Assembly (NCBI RefSeq): GCF_023499255.1
Contig: NZ_CP092183.1
Coordinates: 4,274,501 to 4,338,500 of the forward strand
DNA length: 64,000 nt
From: Couchioplanes caeruleus
Lineage (GTDB): Bacteria > Actinomycetota > Actinomycetes > Mycobacteriales > Micromonosporaceae
Direction of reading: 5' to 3'
Notes under the pieces: model-generated
The model's database searches: none
Seen by the model: only the letters and a program-made list of their open reading frames with translations
Told to the model about the DNA's origin: nothing
Made by a program: the position numbers and the translations under genes
Shown here: piece after piece, positions 34,551 to 43,100 of the stretch
Layout of the letters: the number at the start of each line of letters is the position of its first letter
Position numbering within the stretch: position 1 is the first letter of the stretch

Positions 34551-35849
34551 GTGTCCGCCCCGACCCTCCCCAGCGCTACGGACCTGCCCGCCCTCCCGCA
34601 CTGGGAGCAGACCCCCGAGGACCTCACGGCGGCGATCCGCGAGATCAAGACAGCCCTGCGGGCCCGGATCGCCGCTTCCGGCCGTACCGTCGACGAGGTC
34701 TTCGCCGTGGTCGAGCGGCAGGTCAGGGCCGAGGTGGAGGAGATCAGGGCCGCGCGCGAGCGGGGCGAGACGGTCTGGCCGGTCATCGAGTACGCCGACA
34801 TCGCCGCCGGCACCGTGCCGGCCGAGACGGTCGCCAAGCTGAAGCGGCGCGGCTGTGCCGTGATCCGGGGGCACTTCGAGCGGGAGCAGGCGCTCGGGTG
34901 GGACCGCGACATCCTCGAGTACGTCGAGGGCAACCGGTTCTTCGAGAACTACCGCGGCCCCGGCGACGACTTCTTCGGCAGCGTCGGTTCGAAGCCGGAG
35001 ATCTACCCGATCTACTGGTCGCCGGCGCAGATGCAGGCGCGGCAGAGCGACCGGATGGCGCGCGTGCAGGCGTTCCTCAACGGCCAGTGGAAGCACAGCT
35101 CCGAGGGCGTGCAGTGGTTCGATCCCGCGCGCGACTCGCTCTACCCCGACCGGATCCGCCGCCGTCCGGAGGGCGCGTCGTCGAAGGGCCTCGGCACGCA
35201 CCTCGACCCGGGCACGCTCGACCTGTGGATGACCTCGGCGTACCAGCAGGCGTTCCGGCACCTCTTCGACGGCACGGTCGAGCAGTACGACCCCTGGGAC
35301 GCCGCCTACCGTACGGACGGCCCGCAGTACCCGGGCAGCACCATGTGCTCGGCGTTCCGTACCTTCCAGGGCTGGACCGCGCTCTCCGACATGGACCACG
35401 ACCAGGGCGTGCTGCACACCGTCCCGATCCCGGGCGCGATGGCGTACCTGATGCTGCGCCCGCTGCTGGCCGACGTGCCCGACGACGACATGTGCGGCGT
35501 CACCGTCAACCAGGTCTTCCCGGCGAGCGAGAAGTGGCACCCGCTGCTGATGGAGGCCGTGAGCGGCATCCCCGACGTCCGCGCCGGCGACTCGGTCTGG
35601 TGGCACTGCGACATGATCCACAGCGTGGCGCCGGTCGAGAACCAGCGCGGCTGGGGCAACGTCATGTACATCCCCGCGGCGCCGTGGTGCCCCCGCAACG
35701 AACGGTACGCGGCGAGCGTGCGTGAGGCGTTCGAGGCGGGCAACAGCCCGAGCGACTTCCCGGAGGAGCACTACGAGAGCTCGTGGCCCGACCGGTTCAC
35801 CGTGCAGGACCTGAACGAGACGGGGCGGCGCGGGCTCGGCCTTGCCTGA
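34551..35849 (+). CDS. DUF1479 (YbiU/Gig2-like) putative Fe(II)/2-oxoglutarate oxygenase
   Basis: 432 residues. The family runs through FFENYRGPGDDFFGSVGSKPEIYPIYWSPAQM-like sequence; the metal motif is His-x-Asp in LGTHLDPGTLDLW near residue 222, and the distal His lies in CDMIHSVAPVENQRGWGNVMYIP. Fungal relatives (gig2) respond to N-acetylglucosamine, which is of interest beside a ROK (NagC-type) repressor. The reaction is not known. GTG 34551 follows AAGGAGC. The operator arm sits right before that site. Confidence 0.87.
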   Translation: MSAPTLPSATDLPALPHWEQTPEDLTAAIREIKTALRARIAASGRTVDEVFAVVERQVRAEVEEIRAARERGETVWPVIEYADIAAGTVPAETVAKLKRRGCAVIRGHFEREQALGWDRDILEYVEGNRFFENYRGPGDDFFGSVGSKPEIYPIYWSPAQMQARQSDRMARVQAFLNGQWKHSSEGVQWFDPARDSLYPDRIRRRPEGASSKGLGTHLDPGTLDLWMTSAYQQAFRHLFDGTVEQYDPWDAAYRTDGPQYPGSTMCSAFRTFQGWTALSDMDHDQGVLHTVPIPGAMAYLMLRPLLADVPDDDMCGVTVNQVFPASEKWHPLLMEAVSGIPDVRAGDSVWWHCDMIHSVAPVENQRGWGNVMYIPAAPWCPRNERYAASVREAFEAGNSPSDFPEEHYESSWPDRFTVQDLNETGRRGLGLA

Positions 35850-35871
35850 GGGCGGTCGTGACGTCCATGGG

Positions 35872-37671
35872 TCAGGGCACCATCCAGCCGAGCACGGGCG
35901 TGCCCTGCAGCGTCACCAGGATGCACATCACCAGGAGCAGCAGCAGGCTCCATCCCACGACCCGGCGGAAGATGTCGCCCTCGCGGCCCGCCATGCCGAC
36001 CGCCGAGGCCGCGATCGCCAGGTTCTGCGGGCTGATCATCTTGCCGAGCACGCCGCCGGAGGAGTTCGCCGCGGCGAGCAGCAGCGGGTCGAGGCCCGCG
36101 CGGCCGGCGGTCTGCACCTGCAGCGCGCCGAACAGCGCGTTGGCCGAGGTGTCGGAGCCGGTCACGGCCACGCCGATCCAGCCGAGCATCGAGGAGAGGA
36201 AGACGAACAGCCCGCCCGCGGCGGCCAGGAACTCGCCGAGCGTGTTGGTCTGGCCGCTCTGGTTCAGCACGTACGCCAGGGCCAGCACCGCCATCACGGT
36301 CACGATGGCGTGGCGCAGTTCGACGTACGTGTCGGCGTACGCCTTGAGGGCCCGGCCCGGACGCACGCGCAACACGACCGCGGTGAGCAGGCCCGCCAGG
36401 ATCATCAGGGTGCCGGCGGCGGGCAGCCAGCCCAGGGTGAACGTGGTCGACGACAGCGACTTGCCGCTCGCGCCGTACACGTGCAGGCCGGGCCAGGCGA
36501 ACGCCTCGGTCCACGGCGCCTTCGCCAGCGCCGACTTGATCGCGCCGATGTTCGCGATCGAGAAGATCACGATGATGATCAGGTACGGCGCGTAGGCGCG
36601 GGCGATCTCGGCGCCGGAGTCGCGCCGCTCGGCCGTGGCGACGACCGGACCGGTGGGGGAGTGCCGGGCGGGGGAGGGACCGGCGTCCGGGCGGCTGTCC
36701 GAGACCGCGGGCGCGTCGGCGGGCCGGCCGGTGTCCGGGGCGGCGGGGCGCTCGGAGGCGGGACCGGTGCCCTGGGCGGCGGGTGCACCGCGCGCGGGCT
36801 CGCGGAGGTCCGGCGTCTCCTCGGGCCGCCAGAACCGCAGCAGCAGCACGACGGCCGCGGCCGCGAGCAGCGCCGCGATGATGTCCGTCAGCGGCACCGA
36901 CACGAAGTTGGAGGCCAGGAACTGGCCCGTGGCGAAGACCACGCCGGCCACCAGCGCCGCCGGCCAGGTGTGCCGGACGCCGCGGCGCCCGTCGATGACG
37001 GCGACGAGGACCAGGGGTACGACCACCGCGAGCAGCGGCGTCTGCCGGCCGACCATCGCGCCGAGCGTGTCCGTGGTGAGCCTCGGGTCGTCGCTGGCGC
37101 CCGACGTCACCGTGCCGAGCGTGACGATCGGTGTCGCGAGGGCGCCGAACGCGACCGGGGCGGTGTTGGCGATCAGCGCGACCGAGGCCGCGCGCAGCGG
37201 CGGGAAGCCGAGGGCCATCAGCATGACCACGGTGACCGCCACCGGGGTGCCGAAGCCGGCGAGCGCCTCCAGCAGCGCTCCGAAGCAGAACGCGACGATG
37301 ATGGCCTGGATGCGCATGTCCGGGCTGACCCGTTCCATCGAGCGGCGCAGCACGTCGAAGTGGCCGCTGACGACGGTCAGGTTGTAGACCCAGATGGCGT
37401 TGAGCACGATCCACAGGATCGGGAAGAAGCCGAACGCGGCGCCCTCGCTCGCCGACAGCAGCGCCTGCCCGACCGGCATGGAGTAGATCGCCACGGCGAC
37501 GACGAGCGCGACGATCAGCGAGATCAGCCCCGCCAGCCAGGCGCGCATGCGGACGGCGCCGAGCAGCACGAAGAGGGTGAGCAGGGGCAGGACCGCGAAG
37601 ATGGCCGAGAGCGCCACGGAGCCGGCGACGGGGTCGGTCACGATCGTGAACTGATCCGACATGGCTGCCAT
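35872..37671 (-). CDS. L-lactate permease (LctP family)
   Basis: 599 residues from ATG 37671 (ATG 37662 also possible). At least twelve membrane segments are seen, with family markers FFPILWIVLNAIWVYNL, FCFGALLEALAGFGTPVAV, NTAPVAFGALATPI, SSMLGWIGVAVTGSDTSANALFG and the final SSGGVLGKMISPQNLAIA. It imports lactate or glycolate with protons. A Pro/Ala/Gly-rich loop of roughly 60 residues at about 315-375 makes it longer than the usual 530-560 residues. It faces the DUF1479 gene tail to tail. No lldR-like regulator or lactate dehydrogenase is adjacent. Confidence 0.93.
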   Translation of the reverse strand: MAAMSDQFTIVTDPVAGSVALSAIFAVLPLLTLFVLLGAVRMRAWLAGLISLIVALVVAVAIYSMPVGQALLSASEGAAFGFFPILWIVLNAIWVYNLTVVSGHFDVLRRSMERVSPDMRIQAIIVAFCFGALLEALAGFGTPVAVTVVMLMALGFPPLRAASVALIANTAPVAFGALATPIVTLGTVTSGASDDPRLTTDTLGAMVGRQTPLLAVVVPLVLVAVIDGRRGVRHTWPAALVAGVVFATGQFLASNFVSVPLTDIIAALLAAAAVVLLLRFWRPEETPDLREPARGAPAAQGTGPASERPAAPDTGRPADAPAVSDSRPDAGPSPARHSPTGPVVATAERRDSGAEIARAYAPYLIIIVIFSIANIGAIKSALAKAPWTEAFAWPGLHVYGASGKSLSSTTFTLGWLPAAGTLMILAGLLTAVVLRVRPGRALKAYADTYVELRHAIVTVMAVLALAYVLNQSGQTNTLGEFLAAAGGLFVFLSSMLGWIGVAVTGSDTSANALFGALQVQTAGRAGLDPLLLAAANSSGGVLGKMISPQNLAIAASAVGMAGREGDIFRRVVGWSLLLLLVMCILVTLQGTPVLGWMVP

Positions 37672-37752
37672 CCAGGATCGTCGATGATTCTGATGGCAAT
37701 GTAACCGGTGATCGGCTACGGCGGAACCGCCACGCGGCCGGATCGCCACGAC

Positions 37753-37857
37753 GGGACGGCGCCCGCTCGTGGCCGCACTGCTACGGCGGGACGGCGAGAG
37801 CTCGTGGCCGGACTGCTACGGCGTGACGATGGCCGCGCGGGCCGCGACGGTTACGGC
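37753..37857 (+). repeat. Three 35-bp tandem units
   Basis: Units 37753-37787 and 37788-37822 differ at only a few bases (core CTCGTGGCCG, ACTGCTACGGC). A third, decayed unit at 37823-37857 keeps the length and the TTACGGC end. They fill the gap between the lactate permease and ligase genes, reaching into the ligase stop. The rest of 37672-37752 shows no clear feature. Confidence 0.65.
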
Positions 37858-38930
37858 GCTACGGCGGTTGCGCGCAGGACCGCGGGGATGCCGCCCTCGC
37901 GGGTGAGCAGCCGGCGCTGCCGGTCGGCCCCGGTGCCCTCCGCGCGGACGCGTTCCAGGCGCGCCGCGACGGCCGCCTCGTCGCCCAGCCGCCGCAGCGC
38001 CGGGGTCACGAGGGCCAGCAGGTCGCCGGCCAGGTCCCAGGCCGGGCGGGCCTCACCCGTACGCGGGTCGAGCAGCGTGCCGTCCATCCCGGTGTGCGCG
38101 GCGTTCCAGTGCGCGGCCTCGAGGAGGTGCTCGGCGATCGGCGCCGGCGGCCGTACCCCGGCGAGGATCGTGGCGACCAGGCCGCGGGTCAGGGCGGCGA
38201 GCAGCACCGTGTCGGCGGGCGCCGGGCAGACGTCGGCGACCCGCACCTCGACCGTGGGGTACGTGGCCGACGGACGGGCGTACCAGAGGATCATGCTCTG
38301 GTCGAGCATCGCGCCCGAGGCCACGAGCGACGCGACCGTGCGGTCGTAATCGGCGCCGGACGCGAACGCGGGGGTGGGTCCCAGCGCGGGCCAGCGCTTG
38401 AGCTGCAGCGACCGCCAGCTCGCGTGGCCGGTGTCGGCGCCGGCGTAGAACGGCGAGTTCGCGGTGAGCGCCTGCAACACCGGCAGCCACGGCCGCAGCC
38501 CGGTGCAGACGCGCACGGCGGTCTCCCGGTCGGGCACGCCCACGTGGACGTGGCAGCCGCAGACGGCGGCGTCGTACGCGATCGGGCCGTAGTGCCGGGC
38601 GATGGCGCGGAACCGCGGGTCGTCGGCCGGCTCCCGGACCGGTTCGGCGACCGGCGTGGCCCCGACCGGCACCAGCAGCGCGCCCGCCTCCGCCGCCGCG
38701 TCCGCCGCGGCCCGGCGCAGGCCGGTCAGCTCGCGGTCCAGGCCGGCCAGGTCCGTGCAGACCGGGGTGACCATCTCCAGCATGCTGAGCCGGAACTCGA
38801 GCCGGCTCTGCCCGCGGGCGGCGTCGCTGAGCGCGGCGATCACCTTCGGGACCACCGGCGCGTTGTGGCCGGTGACGGGGTCGAGCAGGAGGAACTCCTC
38901 CTCGACCCCCAGCGTCAGCCCGGAGGTCAC
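37851..38930 (-). CDS. YbdK-type carboxylate-amine ligase (GCS2 family)
   Basis: 359 residues from GTG 38930. Family features are LGVEEEFLLLDPVTG at the start, SRLEFRLSMLEMVTPVCTDL, YDAAVCGCHVHVGVPDRETAVRVCTGLRPWLPVLQALTANSPF and PTVEVRVADVCPAPADTVLLAAL. This is the ATP-dependent glutamate-cysteine-ligase-like group with weak or unknown activity; EgtA-like roles are also possible. The start overlaps the methyltransferase stop (GTGA), so the two genes are coupled. Confidence 0.88.
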   Translation of the reverse strand: MTSGLTLGVEEEFLLLDPVTGHNAPVVPKVIAALSDAARGQSRLEFRLSMLEMVTPVCTDLAGLDRELTGLRRAAADAAAEAGALLVPVGATPVAEPVREPADDPRFRAIARHYGPIAYDAAVCGCHVHVGVPDRETAVRVCTGLRPWLPVLQALTANSPFYAGADTGHASWRSLQLKRWPALGPTPAFASGADYDRTVASLVASGAMLDQSMILWYARPSATYPTVEVRVADVCPAPADTVLLAALTRGLVATILAGVRPPAPIAEHLLEAAHWNAAHTGMDGTLLDPRTGEARPAWDLAGDLLALVTPALRRLGDEAAVAARLERVRAEGTGADRQRRLLTREGGIPAVLRATAVAP

Positions 38931-39880
38931 CGGCGGGTCGCGATCAGCACGACCACCGCGATGCGTTCGGCGTGCGCGTAGGCGTCGCCGTCGAGCTCCT
39001 CGCCGTACACGTCGGGATCCACTTCGCGATAGTCCCACTCGAGGTCGCCGCCGGCGAGGATTTCCGCGGCGGCCGCCCGCAGCGGGTCGTGGCCGTCGAC
39101 GATGCCCGTACCGCTGAACAGCACGAGCGAGCCGCCCGGGGCGAGCCGTTCCCGCGCGGCGCCGAGGATCTTCAGCGACAGCCCGTGGCCCTCGGGGCCG
39201 CCGCCGTCGCGGTACGCCCGCCCGGCCGGGTCGATCATGAACGGTGGGTTGGAGATGATCAGGTCGAAGTCGCCGTCCACCCCCGACAGCAGGTCGCTGT
39301 GGCACGGCTTGACGTTCGGCACCCCGGCCAGCGCGGTGTTCACCTCGGTGAAGCGCAGCGCGGCGCCGTTGATGTCGACGCCCAGCACGTCGGCGCCGGG
39401 CGCCCGCTTGGCGACGGTGATCGCCCCGGCGCCGGTGCCGCAGCCGATGTCGACCGCCCGGCGTACCGGCCGCTCGCGGCGTTCGACGTGCGCGGCCGCC
39501 GCGTCGGCCATCCGGTAGGTGTCGGGGCCGAAGAACACCGAGTCGGGCGCGTCGGTGGGGAACGCCGAGTGGACGAACAGCTCGCCGTCGTAGCTGGAGA
39601 ACCGTACGCGGCTGCGCCAGTGCTCGCCCGAGCGGTCGAGAACCCCGGCGGCGTCCATCAGCCCGGCGATGCCGGCGGGCAGCAGGCCGGGGTCGAAGGG
39701 GCGGCTCCACCCGAGCACGTCGCGCAGGTCGCGGGCGAGCGCGTTGCGGGGGCGGCGGTTGACCCGGGCGTGGGTGGCCGGGGTGACGGTGGTGAACGTG
39801 TACCCGAGGTCCTTGAGCGCGACGCCCAGCTCCTGCAGGGCGGTCACGGCGGTCGGCGTCGTGATCATGTGCGCGTGCAT
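38927..39880 (-). CDS. SAM-dependent methyltransferase with NPPF motif (HemK/RsmC-like)
   Basis: 317 residues from ATG 39880; TTG 39889 and ATG 39868 are alternatives. The N-terminal 130 residues are a substrate-recognition part (ARDLRDVLGWSRPFDPGLLP). The SAM site is VDIGCGTGAGAITVAKR, followed by VLGVDINGAALRFTEVN and the catalytic LIISNPPFMID. NPPF/NPPY methyltransferases modify amide or exocyclic nitrogens of protein Gln, DNA or rRNA. The exact target is unknown. It is coupled to the YbdK-type ligase gene. Confidence 0.85.
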   Translation of the reverse strand: MHAHMITTPTAVTALQELGVALKDLGYTFTTVTPATHARVNRRPRNALARDLRDVLGWSRPFDPGLLPAGIAGLMDAAGVLDRSGEHWRSRVRFSSYDGELFVHSAFPTDAPDSVFFGPDTYRMADAAAAHVERRERPVRRAVDIGCGTGAGAITVAKRAPGADVLGVDINGAALRFTEVNTALAGVPNVKPCHSDLLSGVDGDFDLIISNPPFMIDPAGRAYRDGGGPEGHGLSLKILGAARERLAPGGSLVLFSGTGIVDGHDPLRAAAAEILAGGDLEWDYREVDPDVYGEELDGDAYAHAERIAVVVLIATRR

Positions 39881-39942
39881 GCCCAGCAATGCGCCGGTTA
39901 ATCCCGTCTCCGGTGCCGCCGCGCGGGCGTGACTGACACGTA

Positions 39943-39948
39943 TAACCT
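39943..39948 (+). promoter_or_regulatory. -10 box TAACCT of a probable leaderless transcript
   Basis: TAACCT is 6 nt before ATG 39955; an overlapping TATAAC begins at 39941. Confidence 0.45.
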
Positions 39949-39954
39949 ACGGGC

Positions 39955-40956
39955 ATGACGGATGCCGTGGCCCGCCGTGTGACCAGCGCCGACGTGGCAC
40001 GCGTCGCGGGCGTGTCGCGAGCGACGGTCAGCTACGTCCTCAACGACACCCCGGGCCAGACCATCTCCGGGGCCACCCGCGCGCGGGTCCGCGACGCCGC
40101 CGCCATGCTCGGGTACGCGCCCTCGGCAGCCGCCCGCGCGCTGCGTACCGGCCGCTCCGACGTGGTGCTGTGCCTGCTGCCCGACTGGCCCATCGGGCAC
40201 GAGGTCGGCAACCTGCTCACCCATCTGTCCACCGAGCTCGCCCGCGCCGGGCTGACGTTCGTCGTGCACCCCGGCACGGGTGCCCAGCCGCCCGGCGCCG
40301 AGCTGTGGAAGGCGATCACCCCGGCGGCCGTGCTCGCCTTCACCGGCTTCTCCGACCCCGAGATCGCCGCGATGCGCGCCGCCGGGGTGGCGCTGGTCGT
40401 GGCCCTGCTCGGCCCCGGGACCGGCGCGGGGCGCGAGCTGCAGGTGCCGCAGGAGCGGATCGGGCGCCTGCAGGCCGCGCACCTCGCGGACGCGGGACAC
40501 GTCCGGCTCGGGTACGCGTACCCCGACGACGCCCGGGTGCGCATCTTCGCCGAGCCCCGCCTCGACGGGGTCCGCGCCGCGTGCGCCGGACGGGCCCTGC
40601 CCGAGCCCGAGGTGTACACCGTGGCGCTCGAGGCCGGGGCCGCCGCGGCGGCGGTACGCGCGTGGCGCTCGGCGGGCGTGACCGCGGTGTGCGCGTACAA
40701 CGACGACGTGGCCCTGGCCGTGCTCGCCGGGATGCGCGGCACCGGCCTGGCCGCCCCCGCCGACCTCGCGCTGATCGGCGTCGACGACCTCCCGGCGGCG
40801 CGCCTCGCCGCACCGCCGCTGAGCACCGTGACCACCGACCAGCGGGCCGTCGCCGCCCACCTCGCCGCCACGGTGGCCGCCGCCGTCCGCGGCGGTCAGC
40901 GGCCCGCCCTCGACGCCGCCGGTGTGGTGCGCGTCGTCCGGCGCGCGTCCACCTGA
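39955..40956 (+). CDS. LacI family transcriptional regulator
   Basis: 333 residues. The helix-turn-helix and hinge read TSADVARVAGVSRATVSYVLNDTPGQTISGATRARV, with the hinge helix AAARALRTGRS. The periplasmic-binding-like effector domain includes DVVLCLLPDW, VCAYNDDVALAVLAGM and ALIGVDDLPAARLAAPPLSTV. The ligand is unknown. The 23-bp-downstream ABM gene may be co-expressed, although it has its own -10-like box. Confidence 0.92.
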   Translation: MTDAVARRVTSADVARVAGVSRATVSYVLNDTPGQTISGATRARVRDAAAMLGYAPSAAARALRTGRSDVVLCLLPDWPIGHEVGNLLTHLSTELARAGLTFVVHPGTGAQPPGAELWKAITPAAVLAFTGFSDPEIAAMRAAGVALVVALLGPGTGAGRELQVPQERIGRLQAAHLADAGHVRLGYAYPDDARVRIFAEPRLDGVRAACAGRALPEPEVYTVALEAGAAAAAVRAWRSAGVTAVCAYNDDVALAVLAGMRGTGLAAPADLALIGVDDLPAARLAAPPLSTVTTDQRAVAAHLAATVAAAVRGGQRPALDAAGVVRVVRRAST

Positions 40957-40965
40957 GACAGCCCC

Positions 40966-40971
40966 TACCGT
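40966..40971 (+). promoter_or_regulatory. -10 box TACCGT of a probable leaderless transcript
   Basis: TACCGT is 7 nt before ATG 40979. The GGGGGAC between them could instead serve as a ribosome site. Confidence 0.3.
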
Positions 40972-40978
40972 GGGGGAC

Positions 40979-41308
40979 ATGCCCGAGACCACCATCGCCG
41001 CCGGCAAGCCCGGAATCACCGCGATCAACATCTACACCGTCGCGGAGACCCGGCAGAACGCCCTGGTCACCGCCCTGGACAAGGCGACCACCGACATCTT
41101 CGCGCACGTGCCCGGCTTCATCTCCGCCAACGTGCACGCCAGCCTGGACCGCACCCGCGTGGTGAACTACGCCCAGTGGACGAGCCTGGAGGCCTACGAG
41201 GAGATGCTGCGGCGCCCGGAGGTCCGCGAGCACCTGCTCGAGGTCATGTCGATCGCGCACACCGCGGACCCGCGGCTCTACACGGTCAGGTCCGTGCACC
41301 GCCCCTGA
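40979..41308 (+). CDS. Antibiotic biosynthesis monooxygenase (ABM) domain protein
   Basis: 109 residues. The ferredoxin-like ABM pattern is ITAINIYTVAETRQNALVTAL, then HVPGFISANVHASLDRTRVVNYAQWTSLEAYEEMLRRPEV. Such small dimeric proteins act as quinone-forming or heme-related oxygenases, or have no known substrate. Its 3' end overlaps the convergent asparaginase gene by 23 bp. No biosynthetic gene cluster surrounds it. Confidence 0.85.
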   Translation: MPETTIAAGKPGITAINIYTVAETRQNALVTALDKATTDIFAHVPGFISANVHASLDRTRVVNYAQWTSLEAYEEMLRRPEVREHLLEVMSIAHTADPRLYTVRSVHRP

Positions 41309-42305
41309 CGGGCCACGGCCAGCGGGTGGCCTCGCCCAGCCCGCCGGCCGCCGCGAACGCCGCCGCCACCTCGTCCCGGCCGGCGCCCGCCGCGAGCGCC
41401 GCCATGAGCAGGACGCGCGCCTTCCACGGGCCCAGCAGCCCGGCCGGGATCAGCCCCCGCTCGAGCAGGTCGCGCTCCGAGCCGGGGTAGCCGTACGTGC
41501 CGGTCAGCACCGGGCCGGCGAGCGTGCGCGACGCCAGCACCACGGGGATGCGCCGGGCCAAATCGGCCAGCGGCGGCGCCCACCACTGCGGCAGATGCCC
41601 CGCGCCGAACGCCGCGACGACGAGACCGGCCGCGCCGGCGGGAACGTCCGGCGCCTCCTCGCCCAGCGTCGCGACGACCACGGGCACGCGCGGCAGCGCC
41701 CCGCCCCGCGGCACCACGAAGCGTGTGTCCGGCGCGGCGACGAAGTGCGGGACGCCCTCGACCACGTACCCGACCGGACCGCCCACCGGTGATTCGAACG
41801 CCGTCACGCTCGTCGAATGTCCTTTGCGGACCCGTACGGCCGCGTGCACCTCGTCGGCGAAGGCGACCAGCACACCGCGCCCCCGGGACCGGGGGGAGGC
41901 GGCCACCCCGACGGCCGCGAGCAGGTTGGCCGGCCCGTCGGCGCCGGCCAGGGCGGGACTGCGCATCGCGCCGGTCACCACCACCGGCTGCGGGCCGTCG
42001 TGCAGCAGGTCCAGCAGGTACGCGGTCTCCTCGAGGGTGTCCGTACCCGTGGTGACGACGACCCCGTCCGCGCCCGCGGCGAGCCGTCCGGCGATCGTGG
42101 CCGACAGCCCGGCCAGGTCCGCGAGCCGCAGCGACGAGCTCGGCACGTTGGCGACGTCGACGACCTCCAGGCCGGCTCCCGCCCCGGCGAGGCCCGGAAC
42201 CGCCCGCACCAGGCTCCCGGCGGTCAGCGCCGGAGCGACGGCCCCGCCGTCCACCGCCGTCATCGCGATCGTCCCGCCGAGCCCGCACACCACGATCGTC
42301 GCCAT
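41286..42305 (-). CDS. L-asparaginase, type I/II family
   Basis: 339 residues. The first catalytic Thr is in VVCGLGGTIAMT at residue 11-13, and the second site is GVVVTTGTDTLEETAYLLDLL near residue 88. VVVTGAMRSPALAGADGPANLLAAV is the family's third conserved block. The distal KGHSTSVTAFESP matches the substrate loop. It hydrolyses asparagine to aspartate and ammonia, here likely in the cytoplasm since no signal peptide is seen. TAAGGT lies 7 nt before the ATG, suggesting a leaderless message. Confidence 0.93.
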   Translation of the reverse strand: MATIVVCGLGGTIAMTAVDGGAVAPALTAGSLVRAVPGLAGAGAGLEVVDVANVPSSSLRLADLAGLSATIAGRLAAGADGVVVTTGTDTLEETAYLLDLLHDGPQPVVVTGAMRSPALAGADGPANLLAAVGVAASPRSRGRGVLVAFADEVHAAVRVRKGHSTSVTAFESPVGGPVGYVVEGVPHFVAAPDTRFVVPRGGALPRVPVVVATLGEEAPDVPAGAAGLVVAAFGAGHLPQWWAPPLADLARRIPVVLASRTLAGPVLTGTYGYPGSERDLLERGLIPAGLLGPWKARVLLMAALAAGAGRDEVAAAFAAAGGLGEATRWPWPVRGGART

Positions 42306-42312
42306 GGCGCCG

Positions 42313-42318
42313 ACCTTA
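42313..42318 (-). promoter_or_regulatory. -10 box TAAGGT of a probable leaderless transcript
   Basis: Minus-strand TAAGGT is 7 nt before ATG 42305 of the asparaginase gene. Confidence 0.45.
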
Positions 42319-42344
42319 AGCCGCCCGCTCGGTGGCGGCCTGCC

Positions 42345-42350
42345 TATAGT
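42345..42350 (+). promoter_or_regulatory. -10 box TATAGT of a probable leaderless transcript
   Basis: TATAGT, five of six consensus bases, is 6 nt before GTG 42357. It is among the clearest cases in the window. Confidence 0.55.
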
Positions 42351-42356
42351 GCCCCC

Positions 42357-42650
42357 GTGGGTATCGTCGTCGACGGCGCCGACGGCGCCACGTGGAGCAT
42401 CACCCCGGGCCGGGACGAGGTCGAGCTGGCCCTGACGGTCCGCCGCCGGCGTTTCGTGGCGTCCGTGCCGGTGGCGGAGATGCCGGCCGTCGAACAGGTC
42501 ATGGCCGGCATGCCGCACCCGTCGCCCGGCGAGACGGTCGATGTGAGCGCGCAATTCATGCGGGCCCTCGGGCGTGACCCGTTCGCCGAGCAGCCCGTGG
42601 ACGGCCGCCCCTGCTACCGCAGGCTGGTGAGCCCGAAGCGTCCCGGATGA
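42357..42650 (+). CDS. Small protein of unknown function
   Basis: 97 residues, not recognised. It is soluble and mixed in character: VVDGADGATWSITPGRDEVELALTVRRRRF, then VAEMPAVEQVMAGM and a C-terminal DPFAEQPVDGRPCYRRLV. The start is supported by the -10 box at 42345-42350, and the coding frame keeps strong third-position GC. It is divergent from the asparaginase gene. Confidence 0.6.
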   Translation: MGIVVDGADGATWSITPGRDEVELALTVRRRRFVASVPVAEMPAVEQVMAGMPHPSPGETVDVSAQFMRALGRDPFAEQPVDGRPCYRRLVSPKRPG

Positions 42651-42775
42651 GACGCGTTCGAGCAGCAGGCGCACGGACAGCCGGACGGAATCCATGGCGG
42701 CGGCGTGCGCCATGGGCCTAGCCTAGGTCTTCGGACAAGCGGCACACGCCGGAATCTGGCCGGGAGGTCGGTCCG

Positions 42776-43033
42776 ATGGGAACCAACGACCGGGAACGAC
42801 AGTTCGACCAGATCGTCGCCCGCCTGACCGCGGACTATCCGTCCCTGGCCGGCCGGTCACGCCGCTCGCGGCGGCTCGTGGCCGTCCTCGCGGTGCTGGG
42901 CGGGCTGGTCTGGGGGCTGCTGTCGGTGGCGATGGTCGCCTGGGGAACGGCGGGCGTCGTCCTGACCTGCCTGGTGGTGGGCGCGGTCGGCGCGGCGATC
43001 GCCGTCGACGAGTACCGCCGGCGCGGCCGCTGA
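42776..43033 (+). CDS. Small two-TM membrane protein, DUF3040-like
   Basis: 85 residues. A charged N-terminal helix (DRERQFDQIVARLTADYPSLAG) is followed by two hydrophobic segments (VAVLAVLGGLVWGLLSVAMVAW and VVLTCLVVGAVGAAIAV) and a basic end. This resembles the short DUF3040 proteins of actinobacteria, function unknown. GGGAGG lies 10-15 bases before ATG 42776. Confidence 0.65.
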   Translation: MGTNDRERQFDQIVARLTADYPSLAGRSRRSRRLVAVLAVLGGLVWGLLSVAMVAWGTAGVVLTCLVVGAVGAAIAVDEYRRRGR

Positions 43034-43100
43034 ACGTCCCCGGCCGTGGTGAGCGCACCGCGGCCGCGCCGGAGATCCACCGACCCGGCATACTCCGCCG

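Noticed and set aside
37753..37857. Possible CRISPR array
   Set aside because: The units are directly adjacent with no spacers and no cas genes are near, so it is a simple tandem repeat.
40979..41308. Antibiotic gene cluster suggested by the ABM protein and the LAL regulator at 55 kb
   Set aside because: No synthase, tailoring or resistance genes cluster around either gene, and both families also occur outside such clusters.
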